64,000 nt of DNA from positions 372,001 to 436,000 of the forward strand of contig JARGXX010000037.1 of the NCBI GenBank assembly GCA_030374765.1. The letters are read 5' to 3'. Positions 1-11,916 of this stretch are shown piece by piece (within the stretch, counting starts at the first letter, position 1; every line of letters begins with the position of its first letter). The position numbers were made by a program, and so were the translations under genes. The stretch is from Agarophyton chilense (taxonomy: Eukaryota; Rhodophyta; Florideophyceae; Gracilariales; Gracilariaceae). Below the pieces are notes generated by a model. The model had not been told where the DNA came from and searched no databases. It saw only the letters and a list, made by a program, of their open reading frames with translations.

Positions 1-21
1 CCGACGCTAGAATTTTTTTGA

Positions 22-559
22 AATTGTACAAACAACATATCAAAAAGTGCAAGAGCATCTGATGGTAGAAATACGGAATCCGCTACAAAACTTTGGGCCT
101 TTCTTCGCTTACTTTCTGGGACTACATACTGCGATGTTGATTCTACTTATGCATTAGTATATTCCACCTTCTTTAACATTTTAGACAACGCTTTTATTGT
201 TTGTAACGACTTCTTAAAGCTTGAAGGTCTTTTACATAACTCAGATATAACAACAAATCGGAAAAGAGCCTCGGAGTTTCCCAAATTACGAAAATCTATT
301 AATTCTTTTACCAGTGCTCTCACAGCCTTAGGTAGAACTCTATGTTTTGTGCGAAAACAACCAAAGACTTAACAATCGGCAACTATACAATAATAAACTT
401 GGAATTATAGATCCCATGCAAACGTTTGGCCACGAAAAGTATCGGTTCACAGCGTCTTCTGCAGTTTTTTTAAAACGTTTTGTTGACCACATGGGTCTTG
501 TTCACTCAAACATTGGCATACTTATAGAAAAGAAAGATCTTTTGAGAATTTCTGAGTAG
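22..559 (+). pseudogene. unrecognised broken reading frame
   Basis: An open stretch without a start codon runs from about 22 to 372. It overlaps a second frame (347-559, 70 codons) that keeps a similar composition, so the two may be halves of one coding sequence separated by a frameshift. The translation is rich in Leu, Phe, Ser and Asn and has no motif I recognise. It could be an exon or the remnant of a mobile-element protein whose upstream part lies left of the window. A function cannot be given. Confidence 0.22.
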
Positions 560-759
560 CTCGACATGAAACGTATATTTATCCGAACTACATGGTTTTT
601 CCAATTCTGCGCTCTATGGCTTTCAAATATCAGGATGGTTTCAATTTTTGCTTTTCCCTTCATCTTGGACATGTAAAACAGGATTTTGGAAGGCTCAAGG
701 AACAATAGAGTATTAAATAGCCATCTCTTTAGTACGATCTGCAAAAACAATTAGTAATT

Positions 760-1125
760 GTGAACACTACAATGCTGCTTAATAACTACTGTATCGATTC
801 AAGTGATGCTGGTGATGGTACGTGCTTTGCTGGTAGCTTTATTGAGTTTGGAGCTCGTGAATGTTTGCAAAGATGGCTTGCTTGGTCGACCAATCTGTTA
901 GAGCTTTCTTTTAATCTATTGGAAGAAGAAGAATTCATCGGCGACAGTTGCCGTTTTGAAGTTAATGCGGGCTTCCATGAGAACTACTCGAATGCAGAAG
1001 CCAGGCTTTGTTGCATTATTGATAAGCTTAAGTTTGTGCGTCTTTATTTGGGGTTGGTCTGTACCCGGTATTGCCTGATGCACCAATTTTGCTTTGATTT
1101 TTCATCTGTTTGCTCTAGTTCTTGA
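760..1125 (+). pseudogene. unrecognised ORF, 121 codons
   Basis: The frame begins with GTG at 760; the first ATG is at 772. It encodes a Cys-rich, Leu-rich peptide with an acidic LLEEEEF stretch near residue 55. No domain is recognisable. It lies downstream of the broken frame at 22-559 on the same strand and may belong to the same decayed gene. It could also be a chance ORF in AT-rich DNA. Confidence 0.18.
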
Positions 1126-2774
1126 CCGGAGACTTCTGAGCTTGAAAAAAAGAATAATTCACCTTGCACATTACGCTATCGTCTTGGAAGCTAACGGCCC
1201 TACCTGTAACTCCCATACCACTGAAGACAAAACAGTAGAAGAGGTGCCGGTAATGGCTTGGCGTAAAACACTTACTTACTGTGCTGTGCCATTGGTACGT
1301 TTTCTTTTACACTCATAGCAAACAAAAACAGACTACCACCTCTGCCAACTCCCAGTCTGATTCGGTTTGTCACGTACTCTGTGGCGATGCTAAGGTTGAG
1401 CCGAAATATGAACACTACTTTTGGCAGTCGAAAGCGAGGAGGTTCGAATTCCATGGACATTTTCTTAAAATCTGGAGGATTCCGTTCGCAACTTGCCTCA
1501 TAGAGCCCCATATCTGTTTATCAAACCTGGCAATCCAAAGCATGCGAGGTTGAGAACGATGTCCGGAGAGATAGTGTGTTGAAATAAAGCGCCTTAAAAA
1601 AGCAAGAATCGACCAAAAATAGAACGAAATAACCACCTGCTACATTTCATTGCTGGTTCTCTTAGGTGTACACAATGGTGTAGTTAGAGAAGAGGAGAGG
1701 CGAAGATGATTAAGGACATTTGAACGGTACTTGGAGATTTTATTGAGCGTTAGAATGCTTCTGTCTACGGTGGCTCTTGTTTGTAAGCTTATTTTGAAGC
1801 CGCCGTCGGTGCTTTGAATTATTTCGATTATATTGTCTACGATTTGTAGGGCGTTGGGGGGGGAGGGGGGGAATCTGGCGATGATGAGTACGAAGACCGA
1901 AATACATCATTGCTTAAGTTCAAAGAAGGGTTAATTCTGTTCGCGTGTGCGGTGTTAGACTTCGCGAACTGGATGATCGTCCCGTGGGCCTGAGAGGAGA
2001 GCAATTGTAGTTGAAGGACGATGAAGGTGTCCATTTGGCTGCTCAAATTTAGCCATTAGATTCGAGAGTTTCGTGTACCCTGAAGGGCTCTGTAACTCAA
2101 TCGTTTCCCGAGGCGGCGCTTCTAGGCTCCGACTCTACGAAGACGACTTTGGTGACCAATTAAATGTTTCAAGGCACATGTTTGCAGTTTTAAGTCCAGT
2201 ATGCGGCGAATTAGACGTGTAGGATGAGAGTGGATACAAAAGAAGAAGCATCACTGCGCTTGCATGAAAAGTATACGGCATCATGCGAGTGGGCCGCGTC
2301 TTCGGTTCTTTTTAATGGCGTTTCGCGCACTGTTTCCATTTTTGAGCTTGTTATTCGAGCCATAGCCGGCATGAACTCGGCCTACGAGCTCACCAGAGAG
2401 GATTTTTTGGCTCAAAAAGAACGGTCAACTAGCATAAATGCTTATATATGCATTTAACGCCACGCCAATCAAGTTTCCGCCGTTAGAGGTGTTCATCGGC
2501 CACGAGCATAGAATGAGCGTGTATTTTTTACCAATATATACCAGCGGCTGGGAGATTGGATCGCTTTAGTTGAAGTTTCACACTTTGTCTAACCTCTCCA
2601 AATATCTCAAATAAAAAAGCGCTATCGATAAAGGCATGAAGGTGGTTGTGTTTGCGTACCCCAATGATTGCCCTGTGCCATCCATGCTGGACGTGTCCGA
2701 CGGATGATTCCACGGTGATGGGGTGACCATACGCAGGTCGGTGGATTCATTGTAGGAGATCCATCTCAAGGAAA
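1126..2774. other. spacer with no recognisable gene
   Basis: Only short, unconvincing frames occur here (for example 1281-1553 and 2224-2457), none with a motif I recognise. A near-pure G run lies at 1855-1871 (eight G, one A, seven G), which could form a G-quadruplex on the plus strand. The right edge abuts the 3' LTR of Gypsy-A copy 1. Confidence 0.5.
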
Positions 2775-3221
2775 TGTAACGCAATGACGGGTTAAGTCAG
2801 CGTACGGGTCTCGACCGGTGGTAGCGTAGTAGAGCGGGTTTTAAGGTTCGGCTCCTTGACGGCGGCACTCCCAGAGTACTTGGTGCAATGGGCTGGCGTT
2901 TACTGCGTAGTCCTACAGGTTGGAGCTACGGAAACGATGGCATGAAGACCAAAGGGTGGAACTAATATACCAAAAGGGGTTATTTAGTATCCTAATGGTG
3001 CCTCCCGTACTCTAAGGGAGAAGCGTCACTCGAGCCAAGTAAATAGTACTGGCGAGGCGCTGAGATCTCCCTGGCACTGTAGTGTTAATCTATTACACTA
3101 ATTAAGTTAAATTAATAATCTACATGAGTCCACCTGAGGTCGACCCGTACACGTGTCACCTGCAAGATCCTTCGGGGCCCGGCAGCTTACCGGTCTCAAC
3201 CGTTGTTATCGCTCCTTCACA
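2775..3221 (-). repeat. 3' LTR of Gypsy-A copy 1
   Basis: This is a 447-base full-length LTR matching those at 18736-19183 and 28537-28983 with many scattered differences. On the plus strand it starts TGTAAC and ends CTTCACA. It contains the antisense tRNA-like module: an A-box-like TAGTAGAGCGG at about 2828, and a degraded B box (GGTTCGGCTCC) at about 2845. Confidence 0.92.
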
Positions 3222-3236
3222 TATCTCCCTCCTTAG
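3222..3236 (-). promoter_or_regulatory. polypurine tract of Gypsy-A copy 1
   Basis: The minus strand reads AAGGAGGGAGATA directly before the 3' LTR start (TGTGAAG). This purine run is in the position and has the composition expected for priming plus-strand DNA synthesis. Copy 2 has the matching tract at 28524-28536. Confidence 0.75.
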
Positions 3237-4351
3237 GATTCGACAGTCACGGCGAAGTCCAAATTGCCTCACACCTTCCTGGGGGTCAGGCTCTAGTTGG
3301 ACCTATGGGTGAACCTCCGATCTTGCCTTCGAGGTTGGAAGATCGTGATCCTCAGCGTCCAAATGACCTGGACACGAGCGATTCCGTGCCCGACATGTCG
3401 GCGTCTTATGACCAATCCGGGGGTTAATTGTTCTCGTTACCAGTGGGCGCGACGGGGCGTCGCATCACCACCATCCTCGGGGGTACCAGTGCGTAAGAGC
3501 TGACCCTTCGCGCCAGGTTGGCAATTAGTTCATCTAAGGTACTGTACGCGCACCGGGGGGGGTTCCTTGCCGCTTTTCCTATCCTTCGGTATTCCTTTGG
3601 CGACCCTACGCGCGATGTCCGCCGTGAACCACGGTGCGCCCTTCGTCCATTCAAGGTCACGTCATTTATCCTGCCCGATTCGGTTTCATCTTTCCTTCTT
3701 CCCTTCGCGGTATTCCTCCGTTGGTCGCGCGCGATGCTGCGATCTCCTTATTGTAGTATCCGCTCTAACGGAGAGAGCAGACACCTGCGACAGCGTTCGG
3801 ACTGCCGAGAGGTAGCTTGCGGCGAAAGAAAAGGGGTGGTAGATCTACAACACCAGCGAGCTGGAAGTGGGGTGTAAGGCCACTACTTGCCAGTGAGGGT
3901 GAACAGTGCAACTGTAAAATGTTGAAGGAACGTAGGTACGAGACGGCTCGTGAAGTGGTTGGGGGCTGACTATCTATTATAGCTCGTCCGGATCTCCGGT
4001 TAAGGAATCCTAAGCGAGGAACAGAATAGTCATGATGCCCATGTTGTCTCCTTTACTTGGAGTCGGCGCTCACCTCTGGTACACTATATATTGTGTGCCA
4101 GGGTGAGTGCCCAAATAAATATATAAATAATACCCAGTGGTCAGCCACTTAGCCAACCCACTGTATGGGTACGGTCTCTAATGGACGTCTAGCTACAAAG
4201 GGTAGTAAAACCAGCCACGTGGATTGCCACTACATGCGCCGTTGCAAGCCACTCCACTCGTGATACCACGTGTCCAAGTAAGACATTCTGCCTCTAGGCA
4301 TCCTAAGCGGTGTGCCGTTTCATATCACAGGTTTGATGACATCACTCACTT
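3237..4351. other. Gypsy-A copy 1 region between 3' LTR and antisense gene
   Basis: No frame here is supported as a gene. Around 3560-3760 a motif including TATTCCT and GGTCGCGCGCGATG-like sequence is repeated imperfectly. Part of it resembles the corresponding region of copy 2 near 28150-28300. The region lies upstream of the antisense gene and so would hold that gene's promoter if it is transcribed independently. Confidence 0.4.
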
Positions 4352-5030
4352 ATGAGTTCCAACCGCGACTTCGCGAAAAACCAACATTTCGGATTCCCCG
4401 ACATAGTAGAATACTACACTTATAAGCCAGTCGGATTTGCCATTCTCCCTCCCGACTATGACGCTTCCGTCGGTTTCCCTATCTATTTCCCGGCGGATCA
4501 ACCTGTCGGCAGGGGCACCATGGCTTCGAACGACCAAGCGGGGAGCTCCTCTGGATACCAAGTGGCCTATGAATGCCCCGGGGACCGCTATGACCATACC
4601 GTCGAACGGAATCCGCGGGCAGTGCGTCATTCTATTCTGCCGTACTGTTGGTACTACTGCCTTGATGGAAATTGCGACAGTCCTGGGGAATTCATGCTCC
4701 TGGGCGCGTCGCTCGGCTCGCTACGCCGCGGTTGTCCAACAGGGTCAGGATCTGAAGACCGCCATGTTCAATATCCTGCAGCAGAATGCGCAGGCGATGT
4801 CCCAGAGGGTTACTGCCGACTTGGATGCCGGATATGGTCTCAATTTGAGTAACCGGGAGGTTTCCGATGGTGACAATATTTCCTCAGGAGAATCCCCGCC
4901 GAAGAAGCGTTCTCGGCTCAATGGGGCCGGTTCAGGTGGTCCAGTTGACTCCTCCGGTGACCCTAATCCCGGTTTCGCTCCTGCAGGTGCCAATGAGGAC
5001 GACGGAATTACTCCTGCGCCGCCCCAGTGA
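4352..5030 (+). pseudogene. antisense third ORF of Gypsy-A copy 1, internally deleted
   Basis: The frame lies opposite to gag-pol and ends at 5030, just short of the chromodomain end of pol, so the two genes are convergent. The N-terminal part (ATG 4352, through residues resembling VAYECPGDRYDHTVERNPR) and the C-terminal part (ending near PNPGFAPAGANEDD) match the copy 2 antisense frame. About 1.4 kb of the middle is missing at about 4635, and the frame shifts there (N part in frame of 4352, C part in frame of 4437). The C-terminal region carries a basic cluster PPKKRSRL that looks like a nuclear localisation signal. I recognise no known domain. Antisense frames in the same position are known in some plant Tat-lineage Gypsy elements; whether this one is related is open. 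Confidence 0.7.
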
Positions 5031-5212
5031 GTCCTGTTGGTGATCGAAGCGCTTCCGCGAACCTTGAGGCCATACCGAGAGCTGTTAGGCTTCTGTTAGT
5101 TACTCGAGTAAGTTAAATAAAGTAGTGCTTGTGCTTTCCCAAGGTCTTTCTTTTATCTCAAATGTGCGTGCCCCGGGACGGCGTCCCATCTTGAGAGCGT
5201 CCCGGGTCTTCC

Positions 5213-5542
5213 TCAGGTGTCTCCAAAGGACTGAATTTGTTCCCTTATGCGAGAGCCACGACGAACCGTCGTGCTCCGGCGAACCGTCGTGTCGGGAGGC
5301 GTTTTGGGAGGCGTTTTGGGATTATTCGGGCCAATGGTTGGATTATTCGGACCAATGGTTGCCCCCTCCTGAAGGTCGCGCCCCGAGTGGCTGATTCTGC
5401 GCCAATATCGGGCCATAAAACTAGCCGGAATGGTTTGAGGCTCTTTCCAAGTATCTTCCTCAGGTGTGTAGCTGAACCAACGGAAGTGATAGCGCATAAT
5501 TCCATCTTCTCCCATACCGGCGGAGATGATGCGCTCAATCAC
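5213..5542 (-). pseudogene. chromodomain end of pol, Gypsy-A copy 1
   Basis: The translation contains MRYHFRWFSYTPEEDTWKEP, the core of a chromodomain (aromatic residues plus the Y-x-x-E-x-D-T-W-E/K-P box) that in chromoviruses targets integration to marked chromatin. It is followed by a Pro/Thr-rich tail with two short tandem repeats (the IGPNNPT unit and the TPPKTPP region). It is separated from the integrase frame by a stretch with stops. Confidence 0.8.
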
Positions 5543-5842
5543 ATATTCCGGTTGGTGTTCATCCTACTGAAGGAGAGTGTGGTCCAGAGGGGCGAATCCA
5601 TCGGAGTCGGTTGGGAGCGATGGGTCATAGTAGTTGGCATTGACCATCGTGTCCGTGGGGCTAGTCGAGTCCTCGGGAACTGTGTGAAGGGGTGTGGAGA
5701 CTTGAGTGTCGACCTGAGGTCGTGGTCCTTCCGTTGGGCCTGGGGGCTAGGACGTTCGTGGTCCGGAGGAACTGAGAGTTCGTGTCACGCGATCAATAGA
5801 AACGGTGTTCTGTTGGCCGTCAATGAGTAAAGTGATGGTGTG

Positions 5843-7543
5843 TTAATTGGCCTTGAGGACTTTGTATGGTCCCGTAGAGCTGGGTAAGAGCTTCCGCGTA
5901 GTGTCCTCGAGTTCCTCACTGTCCTTCGGTGGCCGGTCCAGGTAAACCAGATCTTTTTTCTCAAAGGTCGATTTGTTCCAAACGGCTTTGTCGAAGATGG
6001 ACTGGTAGCGCCGTTGGGCTTTGGTTAGTAGAGTTCTGGCCGATTGGAGAATACGGTCAATGCGTCGGCGCGAGTAGCGCTTCGCCTGTGTAGCAGTCTT
6101 CCCTTCGGTTATGTCCTGGGGTGTGATAGACTCGTGAAGGTCAAAAGCTATCGGCGGCGGCGCTCTCGTTAGCGTTAAGTCGAAAGGCGTTGTCCCTGTG
6201 GAAGCGTGCACCTGCGTGTTATAGGCATAAATCAGTGGCTCAACGTATTCGTCCCAGTCCAATTGGTGCTCCGAAATGTAATGCGCCAATCGGTCCAGAA
6301 GGGTGCGGTTGAAGCGTTCGGCTTATCCATTGGTTTGCGGGTGGTACGCCGTGGTGGTCACATGTTTGATACCTAAGGTAGCACAGACATGCGAGAAGAA
6401 TTTGTATACAAACTGGCTGCCGTTATCCGTAAGTAGGTAGAGTGGCATGCCATATGGATATACCCAGTGGGAAAAGAAGGCCGTCGCGACATCCGTGGCC
6501 GTTGTTTTTCCTAGGGGTAGGGCTTGGGTAAGTTTAATAAACCTATCGGTTATTACCACGACAAACTGTTTCCCATAGGACGACTTAGGCAAAGGCCCAA
6601 GTATATCCATCGCGACAAATTCCATCGGGCTTGCGGCGAGGAAGAGCTTCAGTTTGGCCTGATTGTTGGCGCGAGACCACCTGATCTGTGTGCGCGATGC
6701 ACAGTTTCGTGCGGTTTTCCATAGGTCCTGCGCCATTAGTGGCCAGTAGAAGAACTTCCTTAGGGTCTGGTACATTCGTCTGCCTCCAGGATGACCAGCC
6801 AAGCGGGAAAAATGGGCGAGGTATAGGAATCGCGCCCTTAGCTAAGTTGTTATTAACCGTTGGTGTGCTGCATCCGGCGGTGAGCGGCGACATGGCAGTC
6901 CAAATCGGTCATAGTCGAACAGGTATCTTGGGTTTCCTACCGATTTGGCTGTTTCCTTGCAGTATTCGTCTTCGACCCGCGCCTGTAGGAGTTCCTCAAT
7001 AGTTACAGGGAGGAGCTCTTTTTCCTCCAGGGTTATCCCATTAACCTGAGGGCGTGCCAAGTTGGGCGGTACTGTCTTCCAGTCCAATAGGTATACTTCG
7101 GTCTTCTCTACCCCAGGATCCTCCGATTGCACCTTACCCATAAGGTCATCTGTTTCCGTGTAGTCCTGAGGTCCATCATCTGTAAAGGGGGTGGGAATTA
7201 GGTCGTCCAATGGGGTGTCATCAGTTCCGTCGGTAATGATTCGCAACAGGGCTTCTGCTGCCTGGGGCTTGATTCCTGGCCTATAGATTATCTCGTAGTC
7301 ATATTCTGACAGCCTGAGGCGCCACCTAGCAAGGCAACTCGATGCATCGGTCATATTCAGTAGCCAGCGGAGTGAGTCACGGTCTGTTCTAATGGTAAAC
7401 CCGGTTCCCTTGAGATACGGAAGGAGTATCAATACGGACCATACGATGGCTAGACATTCCTTTTCGGTCGTACTGTAGTTTCGCTCCGTGCTGGTCAGCG
7501 TTCTGCTCCAGTAGCCAATAGGTCGATAGTTCTTCGGTTACTC
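5843..7543 (-). pseudogene. RNase H C-terminal part and integrase, Gypsy-A copy 1
   Basis: Three ORFs (7432-6842, 6802-6323 and 6289-5843) share one frame. They include the RNase H tail (TDRDSLRWLL, then IIYRPGIKPQAAEALLR), the integrase zinc-binding region (LAGHPGG, FFYWP, then NCAS) and the integrase catalytic core with D (MDILGPL), D (LLTDNGSQF) and E (AERFNRTL). A TAA replaces the Gln usually found in the NGQAERF motif at about 6327, and two stops separate RNase H from the preceding frame near 7540. The same stops occur in copy 2. The catalytic triad residues themselves survive. Confidence 0.88.
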
Positions 7544-9530
7544 CTATTCCTGTAGCAGTGCACAACCCACTTGGACATCAGAGGCATCTGTGTCCAGGAC
7601 GAAAGGCCAATTGGGCTTTAATAAGGCCAATATGGGTGGGTTCAGCAATTTGTCCTTTAGGGTCTGAAATGCTTTGAACTGGTCGTCCGTAAGGGCTTCG
7701 AACTCCGAAGGTGTTCCCTTCTTCAGCATCGCGTTGACAGGGGCCGAGATCTCGGTAAACCCTTGGACGAACCGTCGGTAAACGTTGCACAGGCCCACGA
7801 AGGATCGTAGTTCCATGTGGGTCTTATGATGCTTAGACTGGCGAGTTGCATTCGTTGTCCGTGTGCCCACCTTTAGATTTCCTGGGAGGACGACGTGACC
7901 GAGATAGTTCACTGAGGCCTGGAAGAAAGCGGATTTGCGGAGTTTCAGCGCTACTCCAGCTTCCTGTAGGATTGTAAGCACCTTCGTCACGTTGCGAAAT
8001 TGTTCCTTTACGGTCCGTGAGAAGATTATAACGTCATCCAAATAGACCAGAGCGAACTTCCATTTGACTCGACAGTATAATGTCCATTACCCGTTGGAAC
8101 GTGGCTGGCGCATTCTTCAAACCAAAGTGCATGCGGGTAAATCTGAACAGACCTTCATTGGTGGTAATGGTTGTCAGCGCTCTCGCGTCTTTGGCCAAAG
8201 GGATTTGCCAATATCCCGAGTTAGCGACCAGTGTGGTAAATACGACAGCTTCGCCTAAGGACTCCAGACAGTCGTCCATGCGGGGTATCAGGTATGAGTC
8301 CCTCTTGGTTACTGCGTTCAGCTTCCTGTAGTCGACGCAAAACCTGACGGAGCCATCTTTCTTCGCCACAAGGACAAGGGGACTTGCCCATTCGGATTGG
8401 TTTGAAAGCGCCGGCTCTATGACTTGTGCTTTGCGCATCTTTTCCATCTTGTCGGCGACAATTTCCCTAACTTTAAGGCCGGTACGGTATGGGGGCTGGA
8501 ACTTCGGTCTAGCGTCATCCTGAAGGTCAATGCGGTGTGTAGTGGCTCTGATTGTGCCCAATCTACCTGACCACATGGCCTGGTATTCTCTGAGGAGATC
8601 AAGTACCTGGGGCCTATTGGATTCGAGTTCTTCGCCGATGGCGACCGTCCCGTCCCAAGAGTCGACGTCCTCGTCGGGAGTTGGCGTCGCAAGATTATCC
8701 ATTTGGGCCTCCATAATGGCCACGGGCGCGGGTACAGTGATACCAATCACTGTACCTTTAGGTAACCACACGGGTTTATGTCGGAAGCTGCTGATTGTGA
8801 CCAAGAAGGACCTGTTGGGGTGGATGTCCATTACTCCATTGGCCATCAAGGTAAGGTGCTTTGGAACCGTTTTGCGGTGATTATGAATCGTTACGAGATT
8901 TGAGGACTGAGAATGGACCGATACAGCGATTTGGGTCATCGGCGGTATCGTTATGGTCTTTGACAGGCGAATCTTATTGGACTTCGTGTTTTCGGAGACA
9001 ACCGCCCGTTTGCGGTTAGCTTTTGGCTCTGGGGTTGAACCAGTTATGGAGATGGAAGGTGCGCGGTAAAACGCGACTTTTCTAAGGCCTGGATAAATGG
9101 TCTTACTGTATCGATCGATAAAGGAAGTCCCTAAGATTGCCTCGGCGCCCCAGTTAGGACATACAAGAAACCACGTGCGGAGTTTGAGTTCTCCTGCCTG
9201 GAGGTAAAGTGGTGCTATCCCTTTATTGTCCATTGGTGTACGAGACGCATCGGTAATCCTTGGGGTCTTTCTTGTCTGAACGAAATCTTGCAAGCTCAGT
9301 GGGAGCAGCTTAGGATGGACCAATTTGGGACCAGTGCCTGTGTCCAATACAGCTGTGGTCACTCGAGAGTGGCTCGAACGGAGTCCTAAGGTGACTTGAA
9401 CTTTATGGTTCTCTTTCCTGAGGATACAGACGGGGTCGTTACTGTGTTCCAATTGTGGTTCATTCTTAGTGGTCCATTTTTCGTGGTTTTTATTGGGAGG
9501 TGAGGAGCTCTTTGGCTCATGACCGTCCAA
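7544..9530 (-). pseudogene. protease and reverse transcriptase, Gypsy-A copy 1
   Basis: The first ORF (9530-8034, 498 codons) carries an aspartic-protease motif VLDTGTGPKLV near residue 63, the flap/ILG-like segment AILGTSFIDRY, and the reverse transcriptase N-terminal blocks (FCVDYRKLNAVTKRDSYLIP, then YWQIPL and FGLKNAPATFQRVMD). The catalytic YLDD box is read only after a frameshift: the second ORF (8041-7544) opens at MDDVIIFS and continues through the thumb and the RNase H start (VLDTDASDVQVGCALLQE). The two ORFs overlap by 8 bases. The same frameshift exists in copy 2. Confidence 0.92.
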
Positions 9531-9580
9531 TTAGTTGAGGCAGGGGCTTAAAGAGGGAGGAGTTGTCTCGAATCGCCCCT

Positions 9581-11883
9581 CTAGGAGTTTTCCGATGGGG
9601 TTCCCGTTTCTTCATGAGGATAGGGTTCTTCCACGGAGCCGTCCGCGGGATCTACAATAGCGTGAACCTGTGGGGCTTTGATCGGAGTGTCCGGAGGCGT
9701 GGCATAGCGTGAGCTTCCAGGGGTCTGTGTGGTTTGTTGCTGTGCCCTGTTATACATTCCTTCGGATCTCCGCACCCGGTAATTCTCTTCGCTTAGGGCT
9801 AGGAGGGTTTTTGGTGAGTCTTCAGGCAGATACCTCGTACAGTCACAAGGTTGGGTCATTGACAGGCAGAGGAAGCAGGCCCTTCGGGAGCGAACAAAAA
9901 CGTCCTTGCGCGGCGGAAAGGGAGAATACTTAGGTGTGGGTGGTCCAGTGGTCGCTGTAGTTCCCTGGGAGGTGTACGATGGGGGCCCAGGCGGAGGAGC
10001 ACTGAAATTGACCGCAAGGACGTCTCCCGAATCGGCGTGAATGAGTGAAGGATCCATGTCCGACTCCGTGGAGCTAACCAAATGGGCTTTGTTGGGTTTA
10101 CGCAATGGAGTTGTGTGCCCTCTGGTTATATCAGCGTTGCGTTTGGAGGTCCTGTAGGTTTCGCCATAACCCTCGGCGTAGGTAAGGAGCCCTCGGAAGG
10201 AGTATTGCGGGTTTTCCGTGTGGTAATTGCGCACATGTGTTTGAATGGCAGGGAGCAATCTCGTGATGAAGTGGCGTTTAAGCCGTCCTTCGGAGAACAC
10301 GTTTCCACATCGGTAAGCCCTCTTTCATAAGTCGTCTGCCAAAACTGATTCGGTCATGTTGGAGCTCTGCCTAAAGCATATTACTTCCTGGTTGGCATCC
10401 ATTATTACGTCATCCGTGGCGTAAGTTTCCAAGAGGTAATGAACAACCTGAGGGTATGACCTGAGGAGCTCACGGTCTTGAGTATCCACGAGGTCAGTTG
10501 TGCCAGATATCTTCGAAACCACTCGGTCACGCGCCTGTCCTGTAAGGAAGAATTGGAGAAGGTACAGAGCGGCGCCCTCGTGGACACCGTTCTGATCGCA
10601 GGCCGTATGGAACAAAATGAGAAACCTAAAGACAGCAATTGGATCGGAACCCGAAAACTTGTCCGTAAGGGTTATTTGCATCCGTTTGGCCCATTTGGCG
10701 ACTCTGTGAGCCACCGAACCAGAATATTTCGCGGACCTGTCGGCTAGCCGGTAATTCCGGTAGTCTAGAACGTTAAGGAAAAGTTCTTTTGTGGTTGTCA
10801 GTGGTCTGAGGCCTCGAACGGCAGCCTCATCCACTTCCTAGTTGGTCGTTCCGGTCGAGGCCGATTCGGAATCACTCGTGTCCGAATGGTCTCTTCTCTT
10901 GCTTTTTCTGTTATTCTTTCTCCTACGGTTGCTTCTTTTCTTTTCAGCGGAGTAGAGACCTAAAGGATCCATCTCTTTATCAGATCCGATGGAGCCCTGA
11001 GGTCGCTGTACCTCATATAGTCCGTCGGGTGGGGCAATCAGTCTCTCTTCTAGATGCGGAGCTTCTCTTCTGCTCCTCGCTTGTCCCTCCCTTTGAATCT
11101 CCTGATGGGCAACCTGTCTCTCATCTAGACGCGGAGCTTCTCTTCTGCTCCTAGATTGGCCCACCATGGGGTTTTCCTGATGGTATTCCCAGCGAGGGGC
11201 GGATAATTCCGCCGCTCCTGGGGGTTCGGTAGGGGGCTTCCATACGGAGACCGGATGGTTAATTTGTGTTGCGGTGGTCCTAGGGACGAAATTGCCTGCC
11301 TGGCGGGTGACGGCTCCTTGAACGGCCTGTAGGATGGTTTTATGAATAAGCCAGACTGCAATACCTTAGGGACGATTCGCGCGATGAGGTAATCCGTATG
11401 GTCAGCGATCGCCGTAGCAAAACGCACGTCCATAACAGAATCCACGTGGGTTGAGCAGAGCTCATGGAAACGGGGCCAGAGAAAGTCGGCAAGACCTGCC
11501 GGCGGTTTTTGTCGAATTCCTTCGGTCTGGGGGGTTTCTCCTTGAAGTGCCCCTGGCCTGGAGGTGGCCCTGGTGAGGCGTTCTCGTAAACGCGCTGCCA
11601 CCGTGGGTTCTCGGCGAATCCTTTCAGGGTTATCCAGTGGGGTCATTACTTATTGCGGCTGGCTCCTTGTGCTCCTGCGGTCGCTAGCGGTATCAACCTG
11701 AGGGTCAGGCGACATCGCCGGCGTTGTAGTCACACTTCGTCCTGCCGTAGGAGTCCTATGGTCGGGCCGGTTGGGTGTGTTTCCAGCATCCGTAATGGCG
11801 GTTGCTTCTGGACTTCTGGTCCGTTGGGGTAGTAAACCAAAGGTTAGAATCTGGATAATTCTTCGTCCCAGTGGTCTGTTCAA
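9581..11883 (-). pseudogene. gag region, Gypsy-A copy 1
   Basis: Several ORFs carry the capsid precursor: 11883-11650, 11646-11125, 11167-10838, 10834-10325 and 10300-9581. The first two share a frame across a TAA; the last three share a frame across a TAG (10838-10840) and a TGA (10325-10327). Two near-identical 20-odd residue repeats (SRSRREAP) and a Ser/Asp-rich acidic patch precede the TAG. Then comes a capsid-like segment (FSEGRLKRHFITRLLPAI). A partial Cys cluster (ACFLC...CDC) near the end may be a degraded zinc knuckle. The stop ending gag lies about 50 bases before the pol frame opens, with no overlap. Confidence 0.8.
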
Positions 11884-11899
11884 TTATTCCAAAGTTTTA

Positions 11900-11914
11900 T
11901 AAGTCGGGAGACCA
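11900..11914 (-). promoter_or_regulatory. tRNA primer-binding site, Gypsy-A copy 1
   Basis: Two bases inside the 5' LTR, the minus strand reads TGGTCTCCCGACTTA. It starts with TGG, the complement of a tRNA CCA end, as expected for a minus-strand primer-binding site. Copy 2 has the identical site. I cannot name the tRNA without a tRNA set from the host. Confidence 0.8.
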
Positions 11915-11916
11915 AA

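Noticed and set aside
8034-8041. Programmed frameshift at the reverse transcriptase YLDD box
   Set aside because: A shift inside the catalytic domain would be harmful, no slippery heptamer is seen, and Gypsy-B reads through this site in one frame; ordinary damage spread by gene conversion is simpler.
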